This document shows, piece after piece, positions 26,192 through 33,322 of a stretch of DNA of 45,925 nucleotides. The stretch's first letter is position 1. The number at the start of each line of letters is the position of its first letter. The translations under genes were made by a program, and so were the position numbers. This DNA is from Nonomuraea zeae. GTDB lineage: Bacteria > Actinomycetota > Actinomycetes > Streptosporangiales > Streptosporangiaceae. A model generated the notes under the pieces. That model saw nothing but the letters and a program-made list of their open reading frames with translations, had not been told where the DNA came from and made no database searches. Location of the stretch: assembly GCF_005889725.1 (NCBI RefSeq), contig NZ_VCKX01000072.1:1-45925 (forward strand), written 5' to 3'.

Positions 26192-26993
26192 ACGCTGGAT
26201 CGTGCACGCGGTCCTGCTCACCGGCGGCCTGATCATGATCATGCCGTTCGTCTGGCAGCTCGTGGTCTCGCTGCAGACGGTCACCGAGTCCATGCGGGTG
26301 CCGCCCACGCCGGCCCCCTCCTGGCAGTGGCACAACTTCGCCGACGTGTTCAGGACCGTGCCGCTCGGGCGGCAGTTCCTCAACACCGTGATCGTGACGG
26401 CGGCGGTGACGGCCGGGCAGCTGCTGCTGTGCTCGCTGGCGGCCTTCGCCTTCGCGCGGCTGGAGTTCCCCGGCCGGGGGCTGATCTTCCTGTTGTTCCT
26501 GGCCGTGCTGATGGTGCCGGGGGAGCTGTTCCTGCTGCCTCGGTACGAGATCATGCAGGGGCTCGGGTGGCTCAACACCCTCCAGGCGCTCATCGCTCCC
26601 GGAGTCTTCGGGGCCTTCGGCACCTTCCTGCTGCGGCAGTTCTTCAAGACGCTGCCCAGGGAGCTGGACGAGGCGGCGCGGCTGGATGGCGCCAACCCGC
26701 TGCAGATCTACTGGTGGATCATGCTGCCGCTGGTCCGGCCCGGGCTGCTGGCACTCGGCCTGCTGACCGTCATGTGGTCCTGGAGCAGCCTGCTCTGGCC
26801 GCTGGTGGTCAACACCGACCCGGAGATGATGACGCTCTCCGCCGGGCTGGCGTCGCTGCGCGGCCAGTACCTGACCAACTATCCGATCCTCTTCGCCGGG
26901 TCCGTCGTCGCCTCGCTGCCCGTGATCGTTCTCTTCGTGGTCATGCAGCGGCAGTTGATCGCCGGGATCGCGTTCACCGGCTCCAAGGGCTGA
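26184..26993 (+). CDS. ABC sugar importer permease (MalG-like)
   Basis: 269 residues with six membrane helices. The EAA loop is DEAARLDGANPLQIYWWIMLPLV. The C-terminal GIAFTGSKG is the usual MalG-type ending (-x-G-x-x-K-G). The ATG at 26184 overlaps the end of the MalF-like gene. It pairs with the preceding permease to form the channel. Confidence 0.93.
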   Translation: MSRRWIVHAVLLTGGLIMIMPFVWQLVVSLQTVTESMRVPPTPAPSWQWHNFADVFRTVPLGRQFLNTVIVTAAVTAGQLLLCSLAAFAFARLEFPGRGLIFLLFLAVLMVPGELFLLPRYEIMQGLGWLNTLQALIAPGVFGAFGTFLLRQFFKTLPRELDEAARLDGANPLQIYWWIMLPLVRPGLLALGLLTVMWSWSSLLWPLVVNTDPEMMTLSAGLASLRGQYLTNYPILFAGSVVASLPVIVLFVVMQRQLIAGIAFTGSKG

Positions 26994-27023
26994 TCCAGAA
27001 CTTCCCCCTATTGAGGAGTCCTC

Positions 27024-28772
27024 ATGAATTCCTTCCGCAAGTGGATGGTCGTCGCCTTAGGCGTCACTCTGGCCTCGACCGCCTCACCGGCGTGGGCCGA
27101 GCCGAAGCCCGTGGACGTGCAGCTGCTGTCCCTCACCGACTTCCACGGCTACATCACCCCGCAGAACAACGCCGCCGACGGCACGATCAAGGATCCGCAG
27201 GGGTCCACCCTGGTGGTGGGCGGCGCGCCGTACATAGCGTCGCATCTCGACAGGCTCAGGGAAGGGCACGAGAACACGGTCACGTTCTCGACCGGTGACA
27301 ACTTCAGCGGCTGGCCCACCGAGGTGTCCTACCACGCGGACGAGCCCACGATCGAGTTCCTGAACAAGATCAAGCTGGACTTCACCGCGGTCGGCAACCA
27401 CGAGCTGGACCGGTCGCTGGAGTTCCTGCGCGACCACATGGGCAAGGGCGAGTGTTTCGGCGAGATCGGGGTCGACAGCTGCTTCGCCGACTCCGACGGG
27501 CGGCGCTTCCACGGCGCCGACTTCGCCACCGCCACGGCCAACATCACCAGGAAGGGCGACACCCGCCCGGTGCTCCAGCCGTACGTGATCAAGCGCTTCC
27601 AGGGGGTCGCCGTAGGGTTCATCAACCTGACCACGCCCACCACGGTGGCCGGTTCCACCTCCTACCAGCCGTCGCTGGACAACCTGCCGCTGGTGGAGAC
27701 GGCCGGCAAGTACGCCGCCATCCTCAAGCGGCGCGGCGTCAAGGCCATCGTCGCCAACGTGCACGAGGGCGGCCGGGCCGGCGACGACTACAACGGCTGC
27801 GCCGACCAGAAGACCGGGCCGATCTGGGACTTCGCCAAGAACGCCTCGCCCGACATCGACGTCATCGTCACGGGCCACTGGCACTGGTACTTCACCTGCT
27901 CGGTCCCCGACCCGGCCGGCAACCCCCGCCCGGTCGTCGAGGCCGCCAACCACGGCCGCCTCATCAACGAGATCAACCTGAAGATCGACCGCCGTACCCG
28001 TGACGTCATCAGGACCGAGACCACCGCGATCAACCACCCGGTGACCCGCGACGTCACCCCCGACCCCGCCATGGTGAAGATGGTCGACTACTGGAACGCC
28101 AAGCAGAAGGAGACCTACGCCAAGCCGTACGGGACCATCACCGGCGACCTCACCAGAACCCGGGACGCGACGGGGCAGAGCACGCTCGGCAACGCCGTGG
28201 CCGACGTGGAGTACTTCGACTCGCAGCAGACCGAGGGCGGCCGGGCCGACCTGGCTATGGTGGCCGTGGCGCCGGCCCAGGGCTCGAACTCGCTGCGCGG
28301 CGACCTGAGGTTCGCCAAGGGGACGAACCCCGCCGACAGTGACGGTCAGGTGCTCATGGGCGAGTCGTGGGCGGCGTGGGGTTACGCCAACCCGGTGCTC
28401 ACGGTTTCCGTCCAGGGCTCCCAGCTCGAACGGGCCCTGGAGCAGCAGTGGCAGACGCAGGCCGACGGCAGCGTGAAGTTCGCGCCGCTGGCCGTGTCCA
28501 AGAACGTCCGCTTCGCCTACTCCCCGAACAGGCCCGCAGGAGACCGGATCAACCCCGCCGACGTGATCATCAACGGGCAGCCGCTGGACCTCGGCAGGAC
28601 CTACCGGCTCGCCGCGCTGGCCTACACGCTGCTCGGCGCCGACGGCTACACCGCCTTCGCCGGGTACACGGACGCGGTGCGCGGCAGTCGCGACTACGAG
28701 GCCATGCGGGCCTACTTGCGGCAGGGGCCGCTGACCCCGCCCGCCCTGGACCGGGCGGTGCCGCTGCCGTAG
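27024..28772 (+). CDS. Secreted 5'-nucleotidase/UshA-type metallophosphoesterase
   Basis: 582 residues. A signal peptide ends at SPAWAEPK; codon 12 is TTA. The metallophosphoesterase domain shows LLSLTDFHGY, FSTGDNFSGWP, TAVGNHELD, AIVANVHEGG and DVIVTGHWHWYF, which supply the two-metal ligands. The C-terminal domain (about 345-560) has STLGNAVAD, PVLTVSVQGSQLERALEQQ and YRLAALAYTLLGADGYTAF, as in 5'-nucleotidases. Family knowledge: releases phosphate from extracellular nucleotides or sugar phosphates. It starts 30 bp after the permease gene, so it may be co-transcribed, adding phosphate release to sugar uptake. GAGGAG is upstream of the ATG, inside a small GAGGAGTCCTC palindrome. Confidence 0.9.
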   Translation: MNSFRKWMVVALGVTLASTASPAWAEPKPVDVQLLSLTDFHGYITPQNNAADGTIKDPQGSTLVVGGAPYIASHLDRLREGHENTVTFSTGDNFSGWPTEVSYHADEPTIEFLNKIKLDFTAVGNHELDRSLEFLRDHMGKGECFGEIGVDSCFADSDGRRFHGADFATATANITRKGDTRPVLQPYVIKRFQGVAVGFINLTTPTTVAGSTSYQPSLDNLPLVETAGKYAAILKRRGVKAIVANVHEGGRAGDDYNGCADQKTGPIWDFAKNASPDIDVIVTGHWHWYFTCSVPDPAGNPRPVVEAANHGRLINEINLKIDRRTRDVIRTETTAINHPVTRDVTPDPAMVKMVDYWNAKQKETYAKPYGTITGDLTRTRDATGQSTLGNAVADVEYFDSQQTEGGRADLAMVAVAPAQGSNSLRGDLRFAKGTNPADSDGQVLMGESWAAWGYANPVLTVSVQGSQLERALEQQWQTQADGSVKFAPLAVSKNVRFAYSPNRPAGDRINPADVIINGQPLDLGRTYRLAALAYTLLGADGYTAFAGYTDAVRGSRDYEAMRAYLRQGPLTPPALDRAVPLP

Positions 28773-28776
28773 GACT

Positions 28777-28820
28777 CCCGTGTGCGGGGGACTCGCCTCC
28801 CCCGCACACGGGGAGGCGAG
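28777..28820. terminator. Terminator with two mutually exclusive hairpins
   Basis: A 14-bp stem pairs 28777-28790 with 28799-28812 around an 8-nt loop. A second 11-bp stem (CTCGCCTCCCC at 28792-28802 with 28810-28820) uses part of the same bases, so only one can form at a time. It directly follows the nucleotidase stop and ends locus 1. Confidence 0.75.
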
Positions 28821-28860
28821 CGCCGCGACTCGCCTTCGCCGGGATGACCACAAGAGAAGA

Positions 28861-28871
28861 TGAAAGTTTCA
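28861..28871. promoter_or_regulatory. GAAA-G-TTTC palindrome upstream of the metallopeptidase
   Basis: TGAAAGTTTCA is a perfect 11-bp palindrome 96 bp before the ATG at 28967. It resembles the GAAAnTTTC elements known in front of Streptomyces xylanase-type genes, which suggests carbon-source control. A short palindrome like this can also occur by chance. Confidence 0.35.
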
Positions 28872-28966
28872 GCGTGAACCCGCAGGTCGGCGATTCCACC
28901 GGCATGTGACATTTGACTGACGCTCCCGCCCGTGCGATCAAGTCTCGGCACGGACCGCGTCGCCTC

Positions 28967-30262
28967 ATGAACGAGGACATCCAAATGTTAGCGCTACCAA
29001 AACGAGCGAAACGCCTGGTCATCCTGCTATCCGCGCTGCTCATCGGCTCCCTGCTGCTCCCCGTCCAGAACGCCCTGGCCGACACGAACGTGGCCGGGAG
29101 CGCCACCCCGTCGGCCTCGTACACCTCGCCGTGGGAGAGCATCGCGGCGATCAACGACGGCATCGACCCGCCCGGCTCGAACGACACCGTCAACCGCCGC
29201 TGGGGCACCTGGCCCAACACCGGCACCCAGTGGGCCGAGCTGACCTGGGCCGCGACCCAGACGCTCAAGTCGGCCGACGTGTACTTCTTCGACGACGGCG
29301 GCGGTGTCCGCCTACCGGCGTCCTGGAAACTGCAGTATTGGACCGGCAGCGCCTACGCCGACATCCCCGGCACCTACCCGACGGCACTCAACGCCTACAA
29401 CAAGGTCACCTTCAGCACGGCGGTGAGCACCACCCGCCTCCGGGCCGTCCTGCAGAGCGGAGCGGGCTCGGTCGGGCTGCTGGAGATGAAGGCGTTCATC
29501 GCCGATCCCCCCGGCGGCGGCTCGGGCTGGAGCCCGCCCGCCAACCTCGTCACCCCGCTGAACGAGGTCTGGCAGCACGTCGAGAGCACCTACCCCAACC
29601 TGTACGGCTTCCGTAACTACGGCTGGGACCAGGTCATGGCCAACGGCGGCTCGATCAACTACTGCGTCCGGTGGGACACCACCGCCACCGTGACGGCGGC
29701 CCAGCGCGACCAGATCCACGCCACGCTGGCCCGCCAGTTCAAGAAGTGGATGGATCTCATGGCCGGTCACAACGGCTGGCCGTACGCGAGCGTGCCGGTC
29801 AAGGTGGTCGGCTGGGCCGTACGCGACCGGGCCCAGCTCCAGTGGAGTGACAACTCCGTCGACATCTACGTGAACAACATCAGGGAGAACGCCCCGCAGT
29901 GCTCCGAGCCGTGCGGCCGATTCTTCAACCAGAGCGGCAACTACCCGAACTGCCCGGGCGGCGCGTCCCACCACTACGACATGTCGCTCTGGCTGACCGC
30001 GGGCTTCGGCGGCGGCGCGGGCGGTGACTGGGGGCAGCGCATCGGCAGCGAGTACTACATGTCCAACCTCAACACCGACAACGTGCACATCCTGTTGCAC
30101 GAGATGGGCCACTCGTTCGGGCTGGACGACTTCTACGACTGGACCCCGACGGGGGTGTGCTGCTTCCTGATGAAGGCGGGCAGCGCGTCGTCGATCACGG
30201 ACTTCGACGCCTGGATGTTCCGCGACTGGTGGCGGCACCTGAAGAGCCGTTACGGCCTCTGA
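28967..30262 (+). CDS. Secreted zinc metallopeptidase-like protein with discoidin-like domain
   Basis: 431 residues. The signal peptide ends near QNALADTN. Residues about 41-178 form a discoidin/F5-8C-like carbohydrate-binding domain (ATPSASYTSPWESIAAINDG, RRWGTWPNTGTQWAEL, ADVYFFDDGGG, LKVQY-like strands, GLLEMKAF). The C-terminal domain carries HEMGHSFGLDD (H378, E379, H382, D388), the HExxHxxGxxD zinc motif, plus several Cys pairs and CCFLMKAGS, comparable to a Met-turn. Relatives are, as I recall, often annotated only as 'cellulose-binding protein'. Codon 8 is TTA. A second ATG (28985) has GAGGAC upstream and is an alternative start. The gene has its own upstream region after the double-hairpin terminator. 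Its discoidin-coding part is identical at DNA level to that of the minus-strand peptidase at 31089-33074. Confidence 0.82.
   Translation: MNEDIQMLALPKRAKRLVILLSALLIGSLLLPVQNALADTNVAGSATPSASYTSPWESIAAINDGIDPPGSNDTVNRRWGTWPNTGTQWAELTWAATQTLKSADVYFFDDGGGVRLPASWKLQYWTGSAYADIPGTYPTALNAYNKVTFSTAVSTTRLRAVLQSGAGSVGLLEMKAFIADPPGGGSGWSPPANLVTPLNEVWQHVESTYPNLYGFRNYGWDQVMANGGSINYCVRWDTTATVTAAQRDQIHATLARQFKKWMDLMAGHNGWPYASVPVKVVGWAVRDRAQLQWSDNSVDIYVNNIRENAPQCSEPCGRFFNQSGNYPNCPGGASHHYDMSLWLTAGFGGGAGGDWGQRIGSEYYMSNLNTDNVHILLHEMGHSFGLDDFYDWTPTGVCCFLMKAGSASSITDFDAWMFRDWWRHLKSRYGL
28986..28999. promoter_or_regulatory. LacI-type operator-like motif overlapping the start region
   Basis: TGTTAGCGCTACCA is a 14-bp near-perfect palindrome with a GCGC-containing centre, like LacI-family operators in actinobacteria. 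It lies inside the first codons of the metallopeptidase gene. It includes the TTA codon, so it could be coincidental. Confidence 0.3.
29086..29460 (+). repeat. 375-bp perfect inverted repeat, left copy
   Basis: Identical base for base to the reverse complement of 31132-31506 when compared line by line. It encodes most of the discoidin-like domain of the plus-strand metallopeptidase. Similarity continues with scattered mismatches for about 35 bp to the right. Confidence 0.95.
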
Positions 30263-30275
30263 CCGGCCAGGCCGT

Positions 30276-30307
30276 CCGCGGCACCTCTGTCAGGAGAAGT
30301 GCCGCGG
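30276..30307 (+). terminator. Hairpin terminator after the metallopeptidase
   Basis: CCGCGGCAC (30276-30284) pairs with GTGCCGCGG (30299-30307); the 14-nt loop can add a CTC/GAG inner stem. It starts 14 bp after the stop codon. Confidence 0.65.
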
Positions 30308-30521
30308 GCGGCCGGCGCGGGGGTGCCGGGTCCGGTCTTCGATCGGGCCCGGCACGGCGGCCGTCCCGGCCGGAGCTGGGTGGCTTACCAGGCCGGGGCG
30401 GTCCCGCGTGGCTTCGAGCGGCATCGGGCCTCGAAGCGACCGGCCCGGATCACGCGCGGGCCCCCTGCGATGAGTTCCCGGCCCTCCTCGGGTCTGCACC
30501 ACGACGCTACGAGGAGGACCC

Positions 30522-30854
30522 GTGACATTGGACGAGCTCGCCAGGCACATCATCGACACCAACCGGTACATGGCGCTGGCCACCGCGGACCCGGACGGGC
30601 GGCCGCGCGTGTCGCCCGTCTACTTGATCGCCACCGCGGAACGGCTGCCGGACGCCGAGATCGGCCGGCACGCCGCCGTGGCCTGCCGCGCCCGGTTCCC
30701 CGAGCAGCAGGACTTCCCCGTGGACGAGCTCCGCCCGCCCGGGCCGCTCCGCCTCTACCGGGCCCGCGTCACCGAACACTCCGTGCACATCAGGGGCAGC
30801 GACCCGGTCCACGGCAAGGGGATCGACTCCCGGCTCGTGGTGTCCCTGGGCTGA
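30522..30854 (+). CDS. Pyridoxamine-5'-phosphate-oxidase-like protein with internal deletion
   Basis: 110 residues. The N-terminus MTLDELARHIIDTNRYMALATADPDGRPRVSPVY and the C-terminal part (TAERLPDAEI, then FPVDEL, LRLYRARVTEHSVHIRG, then GIDSRLVVSLG) match flavin-binding split-barrel (PPOX) proteins of about 150 residues. The central strands that normally follow SPVY (the YWVSSPDAHHSRN-like region and the following strand) are absent: SPVY joins directly to LIATAERLP. An in-frame deletion of about 45-50 residues is inferred. Without those strands, flavin binding is doubtful, so this may be a recent pseudogene still in frame. The GTG is preceded by GAGGAGG, so it is probably still translated. 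It lies inside the segment bounded by the inverted repeat. Confidence 0.7.
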   Translation: MTLDELARHIIDTNRYMALATADPDGRPRVSPVYLIATAERLPDAEIGRHAAVACRARFPEQQDFPVDELRPPGPLRLYRARVTEHSVHIRGSDPVHGKGIDSRLVVSLG

Positions 30855-30880
30855 CGCGCTCCGCGCCGGAGCGGGAGACC

Positions 30881-30988
30881 TTAGGGGCGGCGGCGGTTGG
30901 CGAGCCGGACGGCGGCGTAGACCACCACGCCCACGAGGAGGAGGAACACGATCGGGATCAGGATGATCTCCGCTATGCCGAGGTTCAT
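30881..30988 (-). CDS. 35-residue single-helix membrane protein
   Basis: A short frame that begins MNLGIAEIILIPIVF, continues through one membrane helix rich in Leu and Val, and ends in the basic stretch RLANRRRP. The strong hydrophobic core followed by positive charges is a typical N-out, C-in topology. There is no clear ribosome binding site. Function unknown. It lies inside the segment bounded by the inverted repeat. Confidence 0.5.
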   Translation of the reverse strand: MNLGIAEIILIPIVFLLLVGVVVYAAVRLANRRRP

Positions 30989-31088
30989 GACGTGAAGGTA
31001 ACCGGCGGACGTTGACGCCCGGTTGCCGATCACTTGAAGGCGCGCGCCGCATCAGCGGGCGCGCGCCTTCACGAGGTCGTGGCCGGTG

Positions 31089-33074
31089 TCAGGCGTAGGC
31101 CTTCACTTCGAGCAGCCCGACCGAGCCTGCCCCGCTCTGCAGGACGGCCCGGAGGCGGGTGGTGCTCACCGCCGTGCTGAAGGTGACCTTGTTGTAGGCG
31201 TTGAGTGCCGTCGGGTAGGTGCCGGGGATGTCGGCGTAGGCGCTGCCGGTCCAATACTGCAGTTTCCAGGACGCCGGTAGGCGGACACCGCCGCCGTCGT
31301 CGAAGAAGTACACGTCGGCCGACTTGAGCGTCTGGGTCGCGGCCCAGGTCAGCTCGGCCCACTGGGTGCCGGTGTTGGGCCAGGTGCCCCAGCGGCGGTT
31401 GACGGTGTCGTTCGAGCCGGGCGGGTCGATGCCGTCGTTGATCGCCGCGATGCTCTCCCACGGCGAGGTGTACGAGGCCGACGGGGTGGCGCTCCCGGCC
31501 ACGTTCTGCGGGGTGCCGCCGCCCCCGACAGTGAGCTGGAACGTCCTGGTCACCGGCGTGCTCAGCCGGTCGTAGTCCCGCAACTGCACGGTGAAGGAGG
31601 ACGTGCCCGCCGCCGCGGGGGTGCCGCTGATCGTGCCGGTGAACCGGTCGAGGGTGAGGCCCGCGGGCAGGGAGCCGCCGGTGACCTGCCAGTCGTAGAA
31701 GGGCACGCCGCCCTTGGCCGCCAGCGCCTGCTGGTAGGCGGTGCCCGGCGTGGCCGACGGCAGCGAGGTGGTGACGATGGACGGGGGCAGGAACGGGGTG
31801 AGGTTGCGGTTCAGCTTCCAGCCCGCGTTCTCGGCCACCAGCAGGGCCAGCTTGGTCAGCATCCATCTGCGGGTCGGGAACAGGTGGGTCCAGCCGCCGC
31901 TCTGGCCGCTGAGCCGGTCCCAGTAACGCTGCTCGCCCGGGATGTGGTAACTGCTGTCGAGGGGGACCGGATAGCCCTGGTACGCGGTGACGTCGGGGTC
32001 GTTGCCGCCGCCCGACACGTAGGAGCGCATCCCGGCCCAGTCGCTGTGGAAGGCGACGGCGTGGCCGTACTCGTGCATGACGAGACCGTGGACGTCGAGC
32101 ACCGAGCCGGCGATCTCCGTCTTGTACCAGTCCTCGTCGGCCAGCGAGGTGAAGAGCTGCTTGCCGGCCTCGTCGTACTCGAAGATCATCGCGGTGGACC
32201 GGTGCAGGGGGCCCGCGAGCTGCTGGCCGCCCCTCGTGCTGTAGCGGCCGTTGGCGGCGGGGTAGCCGGTCGAGTACGGGGTCTGGATGCCGCGGAAGAA
32301 GACGTACATGCCCGTGTAGGCGGCGTTGTTGGTGACCGTGATCGTGTTCTGCCAGTCGTTGCCCGGCAGGTGGTTGGTCTCCGCGCCGGCCGCGACCGAG
32401 TCGAAGGGCGCCATGTCGAAGAACCGGAACCAGTCCTTGACGGCCTCCTCCGCGGCGGTCCTGAACGCCGGGGCGGAGAAGTAGCCGGTGATCGTGTCGT
32501 AGCGGTAGTCGAAGGCGATCGGCAGGCTCGGCTGGAGCTCGGTCTTCTCGTCCTGCTGCACCCTGATCGGCATCGACTGCTGGTACGTCGCTCCGCCCGC
32601 GTCCCTGATCGACAGTCGCAGCGTGTAACTTTCATCCGGCCCCGGGCCCCGCTTGGAGTGGATCGCCAGCCGGAAGAGCTTCTGCTCGGTCGCCGAGGCG
32701 AACGTCAGCGTCTTGGTCGCGCCCGTGGCGGTGAGCTGGCTGGGCAGGTCCATCATCAGCCTGGACGTGCCCTCGGCCTTGAGGTCCACGGTGACGGGAT
32801 AGCGCAGCTCGGGCGGGGGTTTGACGGTCAGCTCGACGTACGGGTTCGCGAGGTAGCCCTGCCAGTCCACCAGCTTGACGCCGTAGTCGTTGACGGTCCG
32901 GCCGAACATGTCCACGACCTGTGCGATCGGGGCGGCGGCGTGCGCGGCCTGCGGCACGCCGGTGAGTAAGCCGGTGAGCAGGGAGCTGAGTAAGGAGGTG
33001 AGTAAGACTGCCGCGAGGGTCACTCGCCTGGCGCCCCTGGCGGCTCTCGGGGCGGGGCGGCGTCCTTGGTCCAT
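31089..33074 (-). CDS. Secreted HEYGH metallopeptidase with Ig-like and discoidin-like domains
   Basis: 661 residues. A long signal peptide (basic N-terminus, then LLTSLLSSLLTGLLTG, ending QAAHAAAP) contains three TTA codons. The main domain (about 60-430) has YGVKLVDWQGYLANPYVELTV, DLKAEGTSRLMMDLPS, FDYRYDTITGYF, then the zinc motif VMHEYGHAVAFH (H334, E335, H338). A putative-Ig domain (SATPGTAYQQALAAKGGVPFYDWQV, then SGTPAAAGTSSFTVQL) and a C-terminal discoidin-like domain follow. It is a paralogue of the gene at 39631-41142, which lacks the discoidin part. The ATG at 33074 is chosen over 33122 because GAGGAG precedes it and the upstream frame crosses an operator-like palindrome. I know no characterised member; peptidase activity is inferred from the HExxH motif. 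Confidence 0.8.
   Translation of the reverse strand: MDQGRRPAPRAARGARRVTLAAVLLTSLLSSLLTGLLTGVPQAAHAAAPIAQVVDMFGRTVNDYGVKLVDWQGYLANPYVELTVKPPPELRYPVTVDLKAEGTSRLMMDLPSQLTATGATKTLTFASATEQKLFRLAIHSKRGPGPDESYTLRLSIRDAGGATYQQSMPIRVQQDEKTELQPSLPIAFDYRYDTITGYFSAPAFRTAAEEAVKDWFRFFDMAPFDSVAAGAETNHLPGNDWQNTITVTNNAAYTGMYVFFRGIQTPYSTGYPAANGRYSTRGGQQLAGPLHRSTAMIFEYDEAGKQLFTSLADEDWYKTEIAGSVLDVHGLVMHEYGHAVAFHSDWAGMRSYVSGGGNDPDVTAYQGYPVPLDSSYHIPGEQRYWDRLSGQSGGWTHLFPTRRWMLTKLALLVAENAGWKLNRNLTPFLPPSIVTTSLPSATPGTAYQQALAAKGGVPFYDWQVTGGSLPAGLTLDRFTGTISGTPAAAGTSSFTVQLRDYDRLSTPVTRTFQLTVGGGGTPQNVAGSATPSASYTSPWESIAAINDGIDPPGSNDTVNRRWGTWPNTGTQWAELTWAATQTLKSADVYFFDDGGGVRLPASWKLQYWTGSAYADIPGTYPTALNAYNKVTFSTAVSTTRLRAVLQSGAGSVGLLEVKAYA
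31132..31506 (-). repeat. 375-bp perfect inverted repeat, right copy
   Basis: Reverse complement identical to 29086-29460. Here it encodes the C-terminal discoidin-like domain of the minus-strand metallopeptidase. Divergence starts at 31131, 43 bases before its stop codon. Confidence 0.95.
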
Positions 33075-33097
33075 CCGGACTCCTCTGGGGATGAGGA

Positions 33098-33115
33098 TGG
33101 GAATAGCTTTTCCCA
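33098..33115. promoter_or_regulatory. 18-bp near-perfect palindrome upstream of the HEYGH peptidase
   Basis: TGGGAATAGCTTTTCCCA pairs at 8 of 9 positions around an AGCT centre. It lies 24 bp upstream of the ATG at 33074, the position of a repressor site overlapping the promoter. Size and symmetry suit a LacI-family operator; the lacI-type gene next door is one candidate regulator. Confidence 0.5.
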
Positions 33116-33322
33116 GGCGCACAGTAAGGTGTTACACAGCACTGGTCAACCTTCGGCTGCAACGGCCCGCACGCCGATTGCAAACGTCCCTCGGGGCCCC
33201 GCTCCGCCGCTCGGTGTGGCGGCCGTGCGCGGCGGCCGTGCGTTCGGCCCGCCGCTCGGGGCTCCGGGCGACAGGCCCGTGCGGAGGGCGGGCTGCGCGT
33301 TGGCCTGTGGCGGGCCGGGGGT

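Noticed and set aside
24095..26695. 866-residue minus-strand open frame
   Set aside because: Antisense to three clear ABC importer genes; the His/Val/Gly-rich composition is typical of shadow frames in high-GC DNA. The same reasoning removes 21535-23649, 27084-28853 and 36133-37779.
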